The position numbers were made by a program, and so were the translations under genes. Of a DNA stretch of 41,998 bases, positions 8,349 through 16,843 are shown in pieces. The DNA lies in the NCBI GenBank assembly GCA_903821465.1, contig CAIJLK010000039.1, positions 1-41,998 on the forward strand, read 5' to 3'. Positions within the stretch are counted from its first letter, which is position 1. Every line of letters starts with the position of its first letter. This DNA comes from an uncultured Bacteroidota bacterium. GTDB lineage: Bacteria > Bacteroidota > Bacteroidia > Chitinophagales > Chitinophagaceae. The notes beneath the pieces are model-generated. The model made no database searches. It was not told the origin of the DNA and saw nothing but the letters and a program-made list of their open reading frames with translations.

Positions 8349-9353
8349 ATGTCTAATAATTCTGTTGAAAAAAATAATGATACTATTAAATGGGGAATCA
8401 TTGGATGCGGGAATGTTACTGAATTCAAAAGCGGTCCGTCATTTAATAAGGTAGCTAATTCATCATTGGTTGCAGTCATGCGCCGAGATGCAGAAAAGGC
8501 AAAGGATTATGCCATTCGCCACCATGTTCCAAAATGGTATACCGATGCAAAATCCTTAATTGAAGACCCGGAAGTAAATGCCATTTACATTGCCACACCC
8601 CCAAATGTTCATGAAGCATATGCTATTGCTGCTATGCAAGCTGGCAAACCCGTATATGTTGAAAAGCCGATGGCGCTTGACCTTGCGGCTTGTATTCGTA
8701 TGAAAGAATTTTCAGAGAAATCTGGCGTGAAACTTTCTATTGCACATTATAGAAGAGCATTGCCGATGTTTTTAAAAGTCAAATCCTTGATCGATGAAAA
8801 AGCAATTGGGGACATCAAATTGGTTAATCTTAGAATGATGCAGCCAGACCAATCAGTAATGATCGCAAAAACTTCAGAAAACTGGCGAGTAGATCCGAGC
8901 ATCGCTGGAGGAGGTATTTTTTACGACCTGGCGCCGCATCAATTAGACTTGGTTCATTATTTTTTTGGGAAAGAAAAATCATCCTGTGGTATTGCAACGA
9001 ATCAGGCAGGTTTATATAAAGCAGAAGATATTGTAACTGGCAGCATGTTATTAGAGAATAATATTATTTTCAACGGACTCTGGTGCTTTACTGTTCCTGA
9101 AAATTTAGAAGAAGACTTATTTGAGATAATAGGTTCACAGGGTCGTATTTGTTTTCCGGTCTTTGGCAATACTATTGAGGTGGAAATAAAAGGAAATAAA
9201 GAACAAATAAGTTTTGCTAAAGAGCCTCATATTCAAGGACACATGATTGCAAAAATTGTTCAATATTTTTTAGGAACTGGACCTAATCCGTGTTCAGCTG
9301 CTGATGCCATTCAATCCATGGAGCTGATGGAGAAATTTGTGTATGGGAAATAA
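8349..9353 (+). CDS. Gfo/Idh/MocA family oxidoreductase (cytoplasmic)
   Basis: A 334-residue NAD(P)-dependent sugar or polyol dehydrogenase-like enzyme. The Rossmann motif GIIGCGNV lies about 15 residues from the chosen ATG, the usual distance; the ORF's first ATG at 8292 would add 19 untypical residues. VYVEKPMAL carries the family Lys of the EKP motif, and GGGIFYDLAPHQLDLVHYFFG holds the catalytic-region histidine. There is no signal peptide, unlike the second family member at 24276. A CDGSH protein follows 24 bp downstream and may be cotranscribed. The substrate cannot be told from sequence. Confidence 0.88.
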   Translation: MSNNSVEKNNDTIKWGIIGCGNVTEFKSGPSFNKVANSSLVAVMRRDAEKAKDYAIRHHVPKWYTDAKSLIEDPEVNAIYIATPPNVHEAYAIAAMQAGKPVYVEKPMALDLAACIRMKEFSEKSGVKLSIAHYRRALPMFLKVKSLIDEKAIGDIKLVNLRMMQPDQSVMIAKTSENWRVDPSIAGGGIFYDLAPHQLDLVHYFFGKEKSSCGIATNQAGLYKAEDIVTGSMLLENNIIFNGLWCFTVPENLEEDLFEIIGSQGRICFPVFGNTIEVEIKGNKEQISFAKEPHIQGHMIAKIVQYFLGTGPNPCSAADAIQSMELMEKFVYGK

Positions 9354-9377
9354 ACCAATATCTTGCACGAAATAGAA

Positions 9378-9605
9378 ATGATGTCAACTAAAATAACGGT
9401 CAAGGATAATGGTTCTCTGAAGATTGATGGTGATTTTGAAATTGTAGATAAAGAAGGAAAGACTTATAACCTTCAAGGAAGAGAAGTTATAAGTCTTTGC
9501 CGTTGTGGTTTAAGTAAGAACAAACCTTTTTGCGATGGTGCTCATAATGGCCATTTTTTACATGAGGCCATTGCATTTGATCTGCCTCCTAAAAAAACAG
9601 CATAA
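9378..9605 (+). CDS. CDGSH iron-sulfur domain protein
   Basis: A 75-residue small protein with the [2Fe-2S] motif CRCGLSKNKPFCDGAH, matching the CXC-X2-(S/T)-X3-P-X-CDG(S/A)H pattern of CDGSH/mitoNEET-type domains. The three cysteines and one histidine bind the cluster. Two ATGs in tandem (9378 and 9381) are possible starts, and the track's TTG at 9363 is less likely. The upstream oxidoreductase is 24 bp away. It converges with the cyclophilin gene with only three bases between stop codons. Role: probably redox or iron-sulfur handling in the cytoplasm; no more specific function is known. Confidence 0.88.
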   Translation: MMSTKITVKDNGSLKIDGDFEIVDKEGKTYNLQGREVISLCRCGLSKNKPFCDGAHNGHFLHEAIAFDLPPKKTA

Positions 9606-9608
9606 GTT

Positions 9609-10055
9609 TTATAATATTTCAACTTTTGTCATTACATCACCACCTTTAATTTGATCGATCACTTCAACGCCATCGATCACTTTACCAAAACAGGTATGCA
9701 CTCCATCTAAATGGCGTACACCGGCGCGTTCATGGCAGATGAAAAATTGTGATCCGCCTGTGTTTCGTCCGCGGTGAGCCATTGATAGTACACCACGATC
9801 GTGGATTTGTTTTACACCCTTGGTTTCGCACTCGATGCTATAACCAGGTCCGCCTGCACCAGTTCCATCTGGGCATCCACCCTGAACCATAAAGTTGGGG
9901 ATCACACGGTGAAAAGTAAGTCCATTATAAAACCCTGCATTCACCAACTTTTTAAAGTTTGCTGCTGCAATGGGTGCATCATCATCGTATAATTCAAAAG
10001 TCATCACCCCCTTGGCTGTATGAATTTTGCCCTGTGTTAATTTTTGTTCGCTCAT
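9609..10055 (-). CDS. Cyclophilin-type peptidyl-prolyl isomerase
   Basis: A 148-residue cytoplasmic PPIase without signal peptide, of usual length for bacterial PpiB-type cyclophilins. The signature [19 protein letters not shown] contains the catalytic Arg and the FMxQGG core; [17 protein letters not shown] and [15 protein letters not shown] are the other conserved blocks. It catalyses cis-trans isomerisation of prolyl bonds during folding. It is transcribed alone towards the CDGSH gene and diverges from the methyltransferase gene. Confidence 0.95.
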   Translation of the reverse strand: MSEQKLTQGKIHTAKGVMTFELYDDDAPIAAANFKKLVNAGFYNGLTFHRVIPNFMVQGGCPDGTGAGGPGYSIECETKGVKQIHDRGVLSMAHRGRNTGGSQFFICHERAGVRHLDGVHTCFGKVIDGVEVIDQIKGGDVMTKVEIL

Positions 10056-10097
10056 GATTAAATATTTCTGCGAAACTACATTTTTATCTGCTACCCG

Positions 10098-10105
10098 TAG
10101 CTTTG
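10098..10105 (+). promoter_or_regulatory. Candidate -7 element TAGCTTTG
   Basis: Exact TAnnTTTG match 23 bp before the TTG start of the methyltransferase gene. A -33 element is not clear. Confidence 0.35.
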
Positions 10106-10128
10106 CAACAGATCCTAATAATTGAATC

Positions 10129-10740
10129 TTGAAGAAACACGAGGAAATATTTCAGTTTAATGAGATTGATATTCATTTATGGATACCAGATCAAGCGGAA
10201 TTGCAATTTGCTTATCGGGAAGATGCTATGCAAACAGCATTCCCTTATTGGGCAAAGCTTTGGCCTGCTGCATTTGTGCTCACTAATTTTTTATTGGACC
10301 ATCCAGACTTAATTAAAAATAAATCTGTTGTAGAAATTGCGGGGGGCCTGGGTCTGCCTTCCTTATTTGCTTCCCGTTTAGCAAGTAATGTTATATGTAG
10401 CGATTACGATGCTAAAGCAGTTGCGTTTATTGAAGACAATATTGCTTTAAATGGTATTCGAAATATGGTTGCAGCGCAAATTGACTGGACCGATTTTCCT
10501 AGCACTCTTGAGTTTGACCTGCTGATACTGAGTGATGTCAACTATAATCCGGGCGACTTTGACATATTACTAAAGTTGATAGACAATATGCTTGCAAAAG
10601 GAGTTTCCATCATTTTAAGCACCCCTCAAAGGTTGGCTGGCCGCAGATTTGTTGAGCAGTTAATCCCTTTTTGTGTATTGAATGAAGAAATCTGGTGGAA
10701 ACAAATTGCAGTAAACGTTTTGGTACTAAAAAACCAATAA
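10129..10740 (+). CDS. Class I SAM-dependent methyltransferase (METTL21/Nnt1-like), TTG start
   Basis: A 203-residue methyltransferase. The SAM-binding motif I is [17 protein letters not shown], with the acidic end of strand 2 in CSDYDAKAV and motif IV in [11 protein letters not shown]. The N-terminal [13 protein letters not shown] block is typical of METTL21/Nnt1-type lysine methyltransferase-like proteins. The start must be the TTG at 10129 or a later codon: an in-frame stop lies at 10123-10125, and the first in-frame ATG would remove the conserved N-terminal block. The target is unknown; related proteins modify protein side chains. The HAD gene follows 36 bp downstream, perhaps in the same operon. 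Confidence 0.75.
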   Translation: MKKHEEIFQFNEIDIHLWIPDQAELQFAYREDAMQTAFPYWAKLWPAAFVLTNFLLDHPDLIKNKSVVEIAGGLGLPSLFASRLASNVICSDYDAKAVAFIEDNIALNGIRNMVAAQIDWTDFPSTLEFDLLILSDVNYNPGDFDILLKLIDNMLAKGVSIILSTPQRLAGRRFVEQLIPFCVLNEEIWWKQIAVNVLVLKNQ

Positions 10741-10776
10741 TTCGTTTGTATTTTCACGGCTTAATAAATCAGCAAT

Positions 10777-11391
10777 ATGGAGGGTGTAAAAAATATTATT
10801 TTCGATCTAGGAGGCGTTTTTCTAAATATTGATTTTTCAATCACCGAGAAGGCATTTATAGAATTGGGGGTGGACCAGTTTTCTGACATGTTCACACAAC
10901 ACCATTCCAATGATTTGTTTGTGGAATTAGAGACGGGAAACATTAGTCCCGACGCATTTTATGCTGCATTCAGGGCCAGAACTGGCACTAATTTAAGCGA
11001 TGAGGACATCAAAAATGCATGGAATGCACTCTTACTCGATTTCAGAATACCTAGTCTTGAATGGCTAAAAACCATCAAAAGCAAGTATCGGATCTTCTTA
11101 TTTTCTAATACGAATAAGATTCACCACGATGCATTTATGGAAATTTATCGGCAGCAAACCGGGGACACGGATTTCGATGCATTTTTCGAAAAAGCCTATT
11201 ATTCTCAAAATCTAGGCATGCGCAAACCAAATCCAGCACCTTTTTTACATATACTTAAAGAGCAAAATCTTAATGCTGCTGAAACTTTATTCATTGACGA
11301 TACCATCAAAAACATAGAAACAGCCAAGTTGCTTGGTATGCAAACTGTGCATCTCCAATGGCCGCAAACATTGCCAGATCTAGATTTGTAA
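10777..11391 (+). CDS. HAD superfamily hydrolase (YihX-like, subfamily IA)
   Basis: A 204-residue cytoplasmic phosphatase-like enzyme. Motif I is IIFDLGGVFLNID with nucleophile Asp10 and the second acidic residue changed: canonical DxD reads D-L-G here, as in the YihX/epoxide-hydrolase-N group. Motif II is FLFSNTN, motif III is the Lys in GMRKPNPAPF, and motif IV is FIDDTIKNIE. A four-helix cap lies between motifs I and II. It probably dephosphorylates a sugar phosphate or nucleotide. It comes 36 bp after the methyltransferase gene and converges with the DUF4834-like gene. Confidence 0.87.
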   Translation: MEGVKNIIFDLGGVFLNIDFSITEKAFIELGVDQFSDMFTQHHSNDLFVELETGNISPDAFYAAFRARTGTNLSDEDIKNAWNALLLDFRIPSLEWLKTIKSKYRIFLFSNTNKIHHDAFMEIYRQQTGDTDFDAFFEKAYYSQNLGMRKPNPAPFLHILKEQNLNAAETLFIDDTIKNIETAKLLGMQTVHLQWPQTLPDLDL

Positions 11392-11402
11392 GTGTAAGGA
11401 AA

Positions 11403-11636
11403 CTAGGGCTTTAGCTCTTCAAATTCAATATACTCCTTGTCGGCAATAGGCTTAGGAGCTTTCTCCGGTTCAGCTTTGGGCTGAGACTGTTGCTGTTGAA
11501 AATTCTGTTGCTGCTGCTGCATTTGCTGCATTTTCTCTCTCATTTGAGAACTTGCTTTGCCAACTGGGATTATCAGTTCAAATACCAATTTATAAACTAG
11601 GTAGGTAACCAGTCCGTAAAAAATAAGCTTGATCAT
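11403..11636 (-). CDS. DUF4834-like small membrane protein
   Basis: A 77-residue protein: one N-terminal transmembrane helix (LIFYGLVTYLVYKLVFELII), then a glutamine-rich stretch (QQMQQQQQNFQQQQ) and a conserved-looking acidic end, EYIEFEELKP, similar to the EYVDYEE ending of DUF4834 proteins of Bacteroidota. I choose the Met at 11636 over the ORF start at 11723 because a TATCTTTG -7 element lies only 7 bp upstream of it, inside the longer reading frame. Function unknown. It is divergent from rimP. Confidence 0.62.
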   Translation of the reverse strand: MIKLIFYGLVTYLVYKLVFELIIPVGKASSQMREKMQQMQQQQQNFQQQQSQPKAEPEKAPKPIADKEYIEFEELKP

Positions 11637-11643
11637 ATTAAAA

Positions 11644-11651
11644 CAAAGATA
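11644..11651 (-). promoter_or_regulatory. -7 element TATCTTTG; decides start of DUF4834-like gene
   Basis: Exact TAnnTTTG on the minus strand, ending 7 bp before the ATG at 11636. Transcription from it would give a leader of only a few bases, so translation could not begin at the upstream Met at 11723. Confidence 0.45.
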
Positions 11652-11743
11652 AGAATCCCAGACACTAGAGATGTTAAAGAGATGAAAAACGGTATAAACC
11701 CCCTTTAAAAAGGCATAGAGCATGATATATGGCTAAAACCAGA

Positions 11744-11776
11744 TTTGGAAGTAATCGATCAATTTCCTTACATTTG
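11744..11776 (+). promoter_or_regulatory. Promoter of the rimP-nusA-infB operon
   Basis: TTTG (11744-11747) and TACATTTG (11769-11776) are 21 bp apart and match both the -33 and -7 elements of the Bacteroidota housekeeping promoter. Predicted transcription start is near 11782, leaving a leader of about 110 nt before rimP. Confidence 0.65.
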
Positions 11777-11794
11777 CATTAGAAATAAACAATT

Positions 11795-11827
11795 GAAGGG
11801 AACGGCTACCGTTCCCTTCTCCTTTTT
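11795..11827 (+). promoter_or_regulatory. Leader hairpin with T-tract upstream of rimP (possible attenuator)
   Basis: A perfect 11-bp stem, GAAGGGAACGG / CCGTTCCCTTC with a CTA loop, is followed after three bases by TTTTT. It lies about a dozen bases after the predicted start site and well before the rimP ATG. A second small hairpin (CGCAG-N6-CTGCG, 11865-11880) ends 12 nt before the ATG. It could act as a weak terminator in a NusA-responsive leader; that role is inference from the known NusA autoregulation of this operon in E. coli. Confidence 0.5.
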
Positions 11828-11892
11828 ACATACCCGAAGTTTAAGCAAAAAACCGGGCTTTATTCGCAGTAAAACCTGCGGAATTTTTGAAG

Positions 11893-12357
11893 ATGGAAGA
11901 AAGAATACAACAAATAGAATCACTAATTGGCCAAATACTGGCTGAAGAACCAACTTATTTTTTGGTTAGTGTACAAATTAAGCCCACCAATAATATTAAA
12001 GTGTTTTTTGATGGCGACGAGGGAATCTCTATTGAAAAATGTGTGAAGTTCAATCGTGCGCTTTATAAAATAATCGAAGAAAAAGGATGGTATCCAGAAG
12101 GCGAATTTTCTTTAGAAATTTCTTCCGCCGGAATTGGAGAGCCCTTGCTTTTACATCGTCAGTATTTGAAAAATGTAGGAAGGGATCTGGAAATTATTTT
12201 TACGGATGATTCAGTAAAAATAGGCACGCTGATGGCAGTTACCGCAGAAGATATCTTGATTCAGTCAACTGAAGGAAAAGGTAAAAAAGCAGTAACACAA
12301 CAATTGCTTATTCCTTTTAATAATATAAAATCAACAACGGTTCAAATTAAATTTTAA
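11893..12357 (+). CDS. rimP: Ribosome maturation factor RimP
   Basis: A 154-residue protein needed for 30S subunit maturation. The N-terminal domain carries the family pattern CVKFNRALYKIIEEKG and LEISSAGIGEPL (usual form EVSSPGLDRPL); the C-terminal SH3-like domain follows (GRDLEIIFTDDSVKIGTLMAV). I use the ATG at 11893, since the track's TTG at 11887 is two codons earlier and less likely. It is the first gene of the classic rimP-nusA-infB operon, 41 bp before nusA, with a good promoter and a structured leader upstream. Confidence 0.93.
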   Translation: MEERIQQIESLIGQILAEEPTYFLVSVQIKPTNNIKVFFDGDEGISIEKCVKFNRALYKIIEEKGWYPEGEFSLEISSAGIGEPLLLHRQYLKNVGRDLEIIFTDDSVKIGTLMAVTAEDILIQSTEGKGKKAVTQQLLIPFNNIKSTTVQIKF

Positions 12358-12398
12358 TCAGCTGCAGATAGTTTGCAGATCGAAAAAAAAATTAAGTT

Positions 12399-13649
12399 AT
12401 GGCTAGTATCAACCTGATTGAGGCATTCCAGGAATTCAAAGACGCAGAGAATATTGATCGTCCAACGATGATGAAAGTTGTAGAAGACGTTTTCAAAACG
12501 CTTTTACGCAAAAAATTTGGAAGTGATGATAACTTCGATGTTATCGTAAATGCCGAAAAAGGCGATTTGGAAATTATCCGTCGCAGAATGATCGTAGACG
12601 ATGGCGAAGTGTTGGATCCCTTGGCAGAAGTGGCTTACACGGATGCTGTAAAGATTGAACCCGACTTTGAAGTTGGTGAAGAATTATACGAAGAAATAGA
12701 TATACTTGATTTTGGCCGCAGAGCAATTCTTGCTGCTAAACAAACTTTGGCTAGCCGTATCAGCGATCTTAAAAAGAATGTGTTGATACAGAAATATGGT
12801 GCACGTGTTGGTGATATCATCAGCGCTGAAGTTTACCAGGTTTGGAAAAAAGAAGTTTTATTATTAGATGAAGAAGGCAATGAATTGATCCTTCCAAAAT
12901 CTGAGCAGATCCCTCAAGATTATTTCAAGAAAGGCGAGAACATTCGTGCTGTTGTTGCAAGAGTTGATCTAAAAAACAATAATCCAGTAATCATACTTTC
13001 TAGAACAAGTCCACTGTTCCTTTCTAAATTACTTGAGATTGAAGTACCAGAAATTTTTGATGGTTTAATCGCTATCAAGAAAATCGTTCGTGATCCGGGT
13101 GAAAGAGCAAAAGTGGCTGTTGAAAGTTATGACGATCGTATTGATCCAGTAGGTGCTTGTGTGGGTATGAAAGGAAGTCGTATTCATGGTATTGTTCGTG
13201 AATTGAAAAATGAGAATATCGACGTAATCAATTTCACAACCAATATTCAATTATTGATCCAACGTTCTTTAACTCCTGCTAAAATCAGTTATATCGAATT
13301 AGATAACGATAAAAAACATGCAGAGGTTTATTTGAAAGCCGATCAGGTTTCATTGGCTATTGGTCGCCGAGGTGTTAATATCAAATTGGCTTGCGAATTA
13401 ACAGGATATGAAATCGACGTCTTCCGTGAAGATGAAGAAGTAGTAGATGAATTTGATATTGACTTAGAAGAATTCAGCGATGAAATTGAAACATGGATCA
13501 TCGACGAATTCAAGCGTATTGGTTGTGATACTGCACGAAGCGTTCTGAAAGTATCGGCTGAAGAGTTGGAAAGAAGAACCGATTTGGAGAAAGAAACCAT
13601 TGCGGAAGTTCGTAAAGTATTGGAAGATGAATTCAATACAGAAGAATAA
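12399..13649 (+). CDS. nusA: Transcription termination/antitermination factor NusA
   Basis: A 416-residue RNA polymerase-binding factor controlling pausing, termination and antitermination. In order: N-terminal RNAP-binding domain (MASINLIEAFQEF...), S1 domain around residues 135-200 (VGDIISAEVYQVWKKEVLL), and two KH domains around 200-345, with GACVGMKGSRIHGIVREL and LAIGRRGVNIKLACELTG as the RNA-binding loops. A helix-hairpin-helix tail (RTDLEKETIAEVRKVLEDEF) closes it. There is no E. coli-style acidic repeat pair, as usual for Bacteroidota. Middle gene of rimP-nusA-infB. Confidence 0.97.
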   Translation: MASINLIEAFQEFKDAENIDRPTMMKVVEDVFKTLLRKKFGSDDNFDVIVNAEKGDLEIIRRRMIVDDGEVLDPLAEVAYTDAVKIEPDFEVGEELYEEIDILDFGRRAILAAKQTLASRISDLKKNVLIQKYGARVGDIISAEVYQVWKKEVLLLDEEGNELILPKSEQIPQDYFKKGENIRAVVARVDLKNNNPVIILSRTSPLFLSKLLEIEVPEIFDGLIAIKKIVRDPGERAKVAVESYDDRIDPVGACVGMKGSRIHGIVRELKNENIDVINFTTNIQLLIQRSLTPAKISYIELDNDKKHAEVYLKADQVSLAIGRRGVNIKLACELTGYEIDVFREDEEVVDEFDIDLEEFSDEIETWIIDEFKRIGCDTARSVLKVSAEELERRTDLEKETIAEVRKVLEDEFNTEE

Positions 13650-13665
13650 GCAGCTTAATAGAAGC

Positions 13666-13673
13666 TATCTTTG
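13666..13673 (+). promoter_or_regulatory. Possible internal promoter element TATCTTTG before infB
   Basis: Exact TAnnTTTG match in the 117-bp nusA-infB gap. An imperfect hairpin (GAATCT-T-GAT / ATCAGATTC, 13677-13699) follows directly. No -33 element is evident. It may give infB extra transcription independent of the rimP leader. Confidence 0.3.
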
Positions 13674-13766
13674 TCTGAATCTTGATGTGTATCAGATTCT
13701 GGGGATAGAATAAGAGATATATAAAAAATAGGGTTAGGCCCTGTTTTGTTGACTAAAAAAAACTGA

Positions 13767-16700
13767 ATGTCAGATCTGAAATTACCAAGACTGTTAGCAG
13801 CCGCCAAAGAATTCAACATTGGTCAGGATACCCTGATCGAATTCTTGGTGAAGAAAGGATTTAGTCGTGACGACCTGAAGCCTACTGCAAAGCTTACAGA
13901 AGACCATTACTATGCTTTACAGGCAGAGTTCCAAAACGATAAACAGGCTAAGAATAAGGCCGATCAAGTAGAGATACCTAAGGGAGCTCAAGGTGAAGCA
14001 AGAAAGAAAAAAGACGAAGAAGAGATCTCTTTCACAAAGAAAGAAGAAAAATCGCCTCGTACTGAACCAGCAAAACCTGTTGAAACTCCAGCTCCAGCTC
14101 CAGCCCCAGCTCCTCCAGTGGTGGTTGTTGCGCCAGTTGCCGTGGTTACAGTTGAGAAACCAGCAGAGCCGGTAATTGCACCAGTTATAGTAGTTGAACA
14201 GCCCGCTGTTGAACCCGCAGAACAAGTGGTTACGAAAATTGATGCCCCTGTAGTTGATGCACCAAAAGTGCTGAACAAGATTGATCTTTCTTCAATTGAT
14301 TCTTCTACCAGACCAAAGAAATCGGCCAAGAAAACCGAAGAGCCAACCCCAGCACCTATTGCTGAGCCTAAGGTTCCCAAACCTGCAGCCGTTGCGCCAA
14401 AGCCAAAAACCGAGACCCCTCCTCCTGCTCCTATTGTTATCTCTGAACCTGAAGCTGGTCCATTGATCGAAAACATTAGAGCAGATAAATTAGAAGGTCC
14501 TAAAATATTAGGTAAGATTGACTTACCTATCAATAGCGATACTCGTCCGAAGCCAATGGGCAGGGATGAGAAACGCAAACGTAAACGTATTCCAGTTGAC
14601 AAAAAACCAGATAATGCTGGTGGTGGTGGAAATCACCCACAACAGCATGGAACCCAAACCGGTGCAGCTAGCGTAGGTGCTCCTGCTCGTCCATCTGGAC
14701 CAAACCGTCCGATAGTTCCTGCTAATAATAGAGGCGGACAACAAGGCGGCGGCGGTGGTGGATTTAATCGTGGCGGTCAAGCTGGTGGAAACAGCCGTGG
14801 CGGGGGTCAGAGTAGAGATCGTAACGCTCCTCCTCGCAGAGATGAGAACAAAGAAATTGATCAGAAAGCAATTCAAGAAAAAATACGCGAAACACAGGCC
14901 AAATTATCTGGAACTGGTGGACGTGGTAAGAGCTTAAAAGCTAAATATCGTCGTGCAAAACGAGATGAAGCAGCTGAGCATATGGGCGAAATGACCGAAG
15001 ATAACAGACTACAGGTTACTGAGTTTGTTACCGTAAGTGAATTATCGAACTTAATGGATGTAAGCTTTGCTGATGTGATCGGAAAATGTATGGGATTAGG
15101 TATCATGGTATCTATTAACCAACGTTTGGATGCAGAAGTAATTGAGTTGGTTGCTAGCGAATTCGGATTTGAAGTGGAGTTCATTGGCCTAGAAGATGAT
15201 GAGGAAATGGAAGACGACGATGACGATGAGGCTGATATTGAAGCCGTTGAACGTGCTCCAATCGTTACAATTATGGGTCACGTGGATCATGGTAAAACTT
15301 CTTTATTGGATTATATCCGTAATGCAAACGTAGTAGCGGGTGAGGCCGGTGGTATCACACAACACATCGGTGCTTATGAGGTAACACTTCCAAACGGAAA
15401 AGCCATTACCTTCTTAGATACACCGGGTCACGAAGCCTTTACAGCAATGCGTGCTCGTGGTGCTAAAGTAACGGATATCGCAATCATCGTAGTTGCTGCA
15501 GACGATGCAGTAATGCCTCAAACCAAGGAAGCCATTAGTCACGCACAAGCTGCAGGTGTACCGATGATCTTTGCGGTGAATAAGATTGATAAAGACGGAT
15601 CCAATCCGCAAAAAATATACGAACAGCTTTCTCAAATGAATATCCTAGTAGAAGCTTGGGGTGGTAAATTCCAGAACCAAGAATTGTCTGCTAAACAGGG
15701 ATTGAATGTTGATTTGTTGCTCGAAAAAGTATTATTAGAGTCTGAAATTTTGAATCTGAAAGCTAATCCAGAAAGAGAAGCCACCGGTTCAATTATCGAA
15801 GCATCTTTAGATAAAGGTCGTGGTTATGTAGCCACCATGTTAGTTCAAAATGGTACGCTTCACCAAGGTGATCTGATCGTTTCTGGTCAGCATTACGGTC
15901 GCGTAAAAGCCATGTTCAACGAACGTAACCAACGTATCGATATCGCACCTCCATCAACTCCAGTTGTGATCTTAGGATTGAATGGTGCACCTCAGGCTGG
16001 TGAGAAATTTAAAGTATTCGAAGACGAAGCTGAAGCAAAAGAAGTTGCCACTAAACGTGCGCAAATTATGCGTGAACAAGGCTTACGTGCTAGAAAACAC
16101 ATCACATTAGATGAGATCGGTCGTCGTTTGGCGCTCGGTAACTTTAAAGAATTGAACATCATCATCAAGGGTGACGTGGACGGTTCTGTAGAGGCATTGA
16201 GCGATTCATTACAGAAATTATCTACCGAAGAAATTGCGGTGAGGGTAGTACATAAGGCAGTAGGTCAGATCTCTGAATCAGACGTATTGTTGGCAACAGC
16301 TTCCGATGCTATCGTAATTGGATTTAACGTTCGTCCGTCTATGCAGGCTAATAAACTAGCTGATACAGAAGGTGTGGAAATTAAATTATACTCTATTATC
16401 TACCAAGCGATCGACGAAGTGAAGAGTGCGATGGAAGGTATGTTGGAACCTAAATTCCAGGAGAAAATTACCGCTAACGTGGAAGTTCGTGAGGTTTACA
16501 AATTCGATAAAGCAACCGTTGCCGGATGTTTTGTATTGGAAGGTAAAATTGCCCGTAACAGTAAGATCCGTATTATTCGTGATGGTATCGTGGAGTATCC
16601 GAGAGGAGAAGGTCAGGCAGCTGAATTGGGCAGCTTGAAACGCTTTAAGGACGATGTGAAGGATGTGGCTACGAATACAGAGTGCGGATTAACTATCAAA

Positions 16701-16772
16701 AACTTCTCTGACCTACGAGTAGGTGATATTGTAGAAGCTTTCGAAGAAGAAGAAGTAAAACGTACTTTATAA
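13767..16772 (+). CDS. infB: Translation initiation factor IF-2
   Basis: A 1001-residue GTPase that brings initiator tRNA to the 30S subunit. Order: IF2_N-like domain ([22 protein letters not shown]), a long Ala/Pro/Val-rich linker (about 95-240), a Gly/Arg-rich stretch with RGG-like repeats (about 315-360), a second IF2_N domain, a very acidic run just before the G domain, then the G domain: [15 protein letters not shown] (about 504), DTPGHEAF and NKID. Domains II, III and the C2 initiator-tRNA-binding domain complete it. The Gly/Arg-rich segment is more marked than in E. coli IF-2. Terminal gene of the operon; a hairpin terminator follows. Confidence 0.98.
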   Translation: MSDLKLPRLLAAAKEFNIGQDTLIEFLVKKGFSRDDLKPTAKLTEDHYYALQAEFQNDKQAKNKADQVEIPKGAQGEARKKKDEEEISFTKKEEKSPRTEPAKPVETPAPAPAPAPPVVVVAPVAVVTVEKPAEPVIAPVIVVEQPAVEPAEQVVTKIDAPVVDAPKVLNKIDLSSIDSSTRPKKSAKKTEEPTPAPIAEPKVPKPAAVAPKPKTETPPPAPIVISEPEAGPLIENIRADKLEGPKILGKIDLPINSDTRPKPMGRDEKRKRKRIPVDKKPDNAGGGGNHPQQHGTQTGAASVGAPARPSGPNRPIVPANNRGGQQGGGGGGFNRGGQAGGNSRGGGQSRDRNAPPRRDENKEIDQKAIQEKIRETQAKLSGTGGRGKSLKAKYRRAKRDEAAEHMGEMTEDNRLQVTEFVTVSELSNLMDVSFADVIGKCMGLGIMVSINQRLDAEVIELVASEFGFEVEFIGLEDDEEMEDDDDDEADIEAVERAPIVTIMGHVDHGKTSLLDYIRNANVVAGEAGGITQHIGAYEVTLPNGKAITFLDTPGHEAFTAMRARGAKVTDIAIIVVAADDAVMPQTKEAISHAQAAGVPMIFAVNKIDKDGSNPQKIYEQLSQMNILVEAWGGKFQNQELSAKQGLNVDLLLEKVLLESEILNLKANPEREATGSIIEASLDKGRGYVATMLVQNGTLHQGDLIVSGQHYGRVKAMFNERNQRIDIAPPSTPVVILGLNGAPQAGEKFKVFEDEAEAKEVATKRAQIMREQGLRARKHITLDEIGRRLALGNFKELNIIIKGDVDGSVEALSDSLQKLSTEEIAVRVVHKAVGQISESDVLLATASDAIVIGFNVRPSMQANKLADTEGVEIKLYSIIYQAIDEVKSAMEGMLEPKFQEKITANVEVREVYKFDKATVAGCFVLEGKIARNSKIRIIRDGIVEYPRGEGQAAELGSLKRFKDDVKDVATNTECGLTIKNFSDLRVGDIVEAFEEEEVKRTL

Positions 16773-16792
16773 GTTTGTTAAAAGCAGTTGTG

Positions 16793-16826
16793 AATCAGGC
16801 CGTGCGCGGCCTGATTTGCTATTTTT
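16793..16826 (+). terminator. Terminator after infB
   Basis: A 10-bp perfect stem (AATCAGGCCG / CGGCCTGATT) with a TGCG loop, then TGCTATTTTT. It ends the rimP-nusA-infB transcript 20 bp past the stop codon. Confidence 0.8.
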
Positions 16827-16827
16827 G
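16820..16827 (+). promoter_or_regulatory. Candidate -7 element TATTTTTG for surA-like gene
   Basis: The T-tract of the infB terminator reads as TATTTTTG, an exact TAnnTTTG match, 16 bp before the chosen ATG at 16844. No -33 element at normal spacing; the region upstream is the terminator stem itself. Confidence 0.3.
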
Positions 16828-16843
16828 AATGATATTGCAATCT

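Noticed and set aside
13917-15184. Long antisense ORFs inside infB and other overlapping track ORFs (for example 13988-14602 minus, 3311-3631 minus)
   Set aside because: They are low-complexity mirror frames of real genes (Ala/Pro/Gly repeats of IF-2 and the cytochrome gene), without family motifs of their own.
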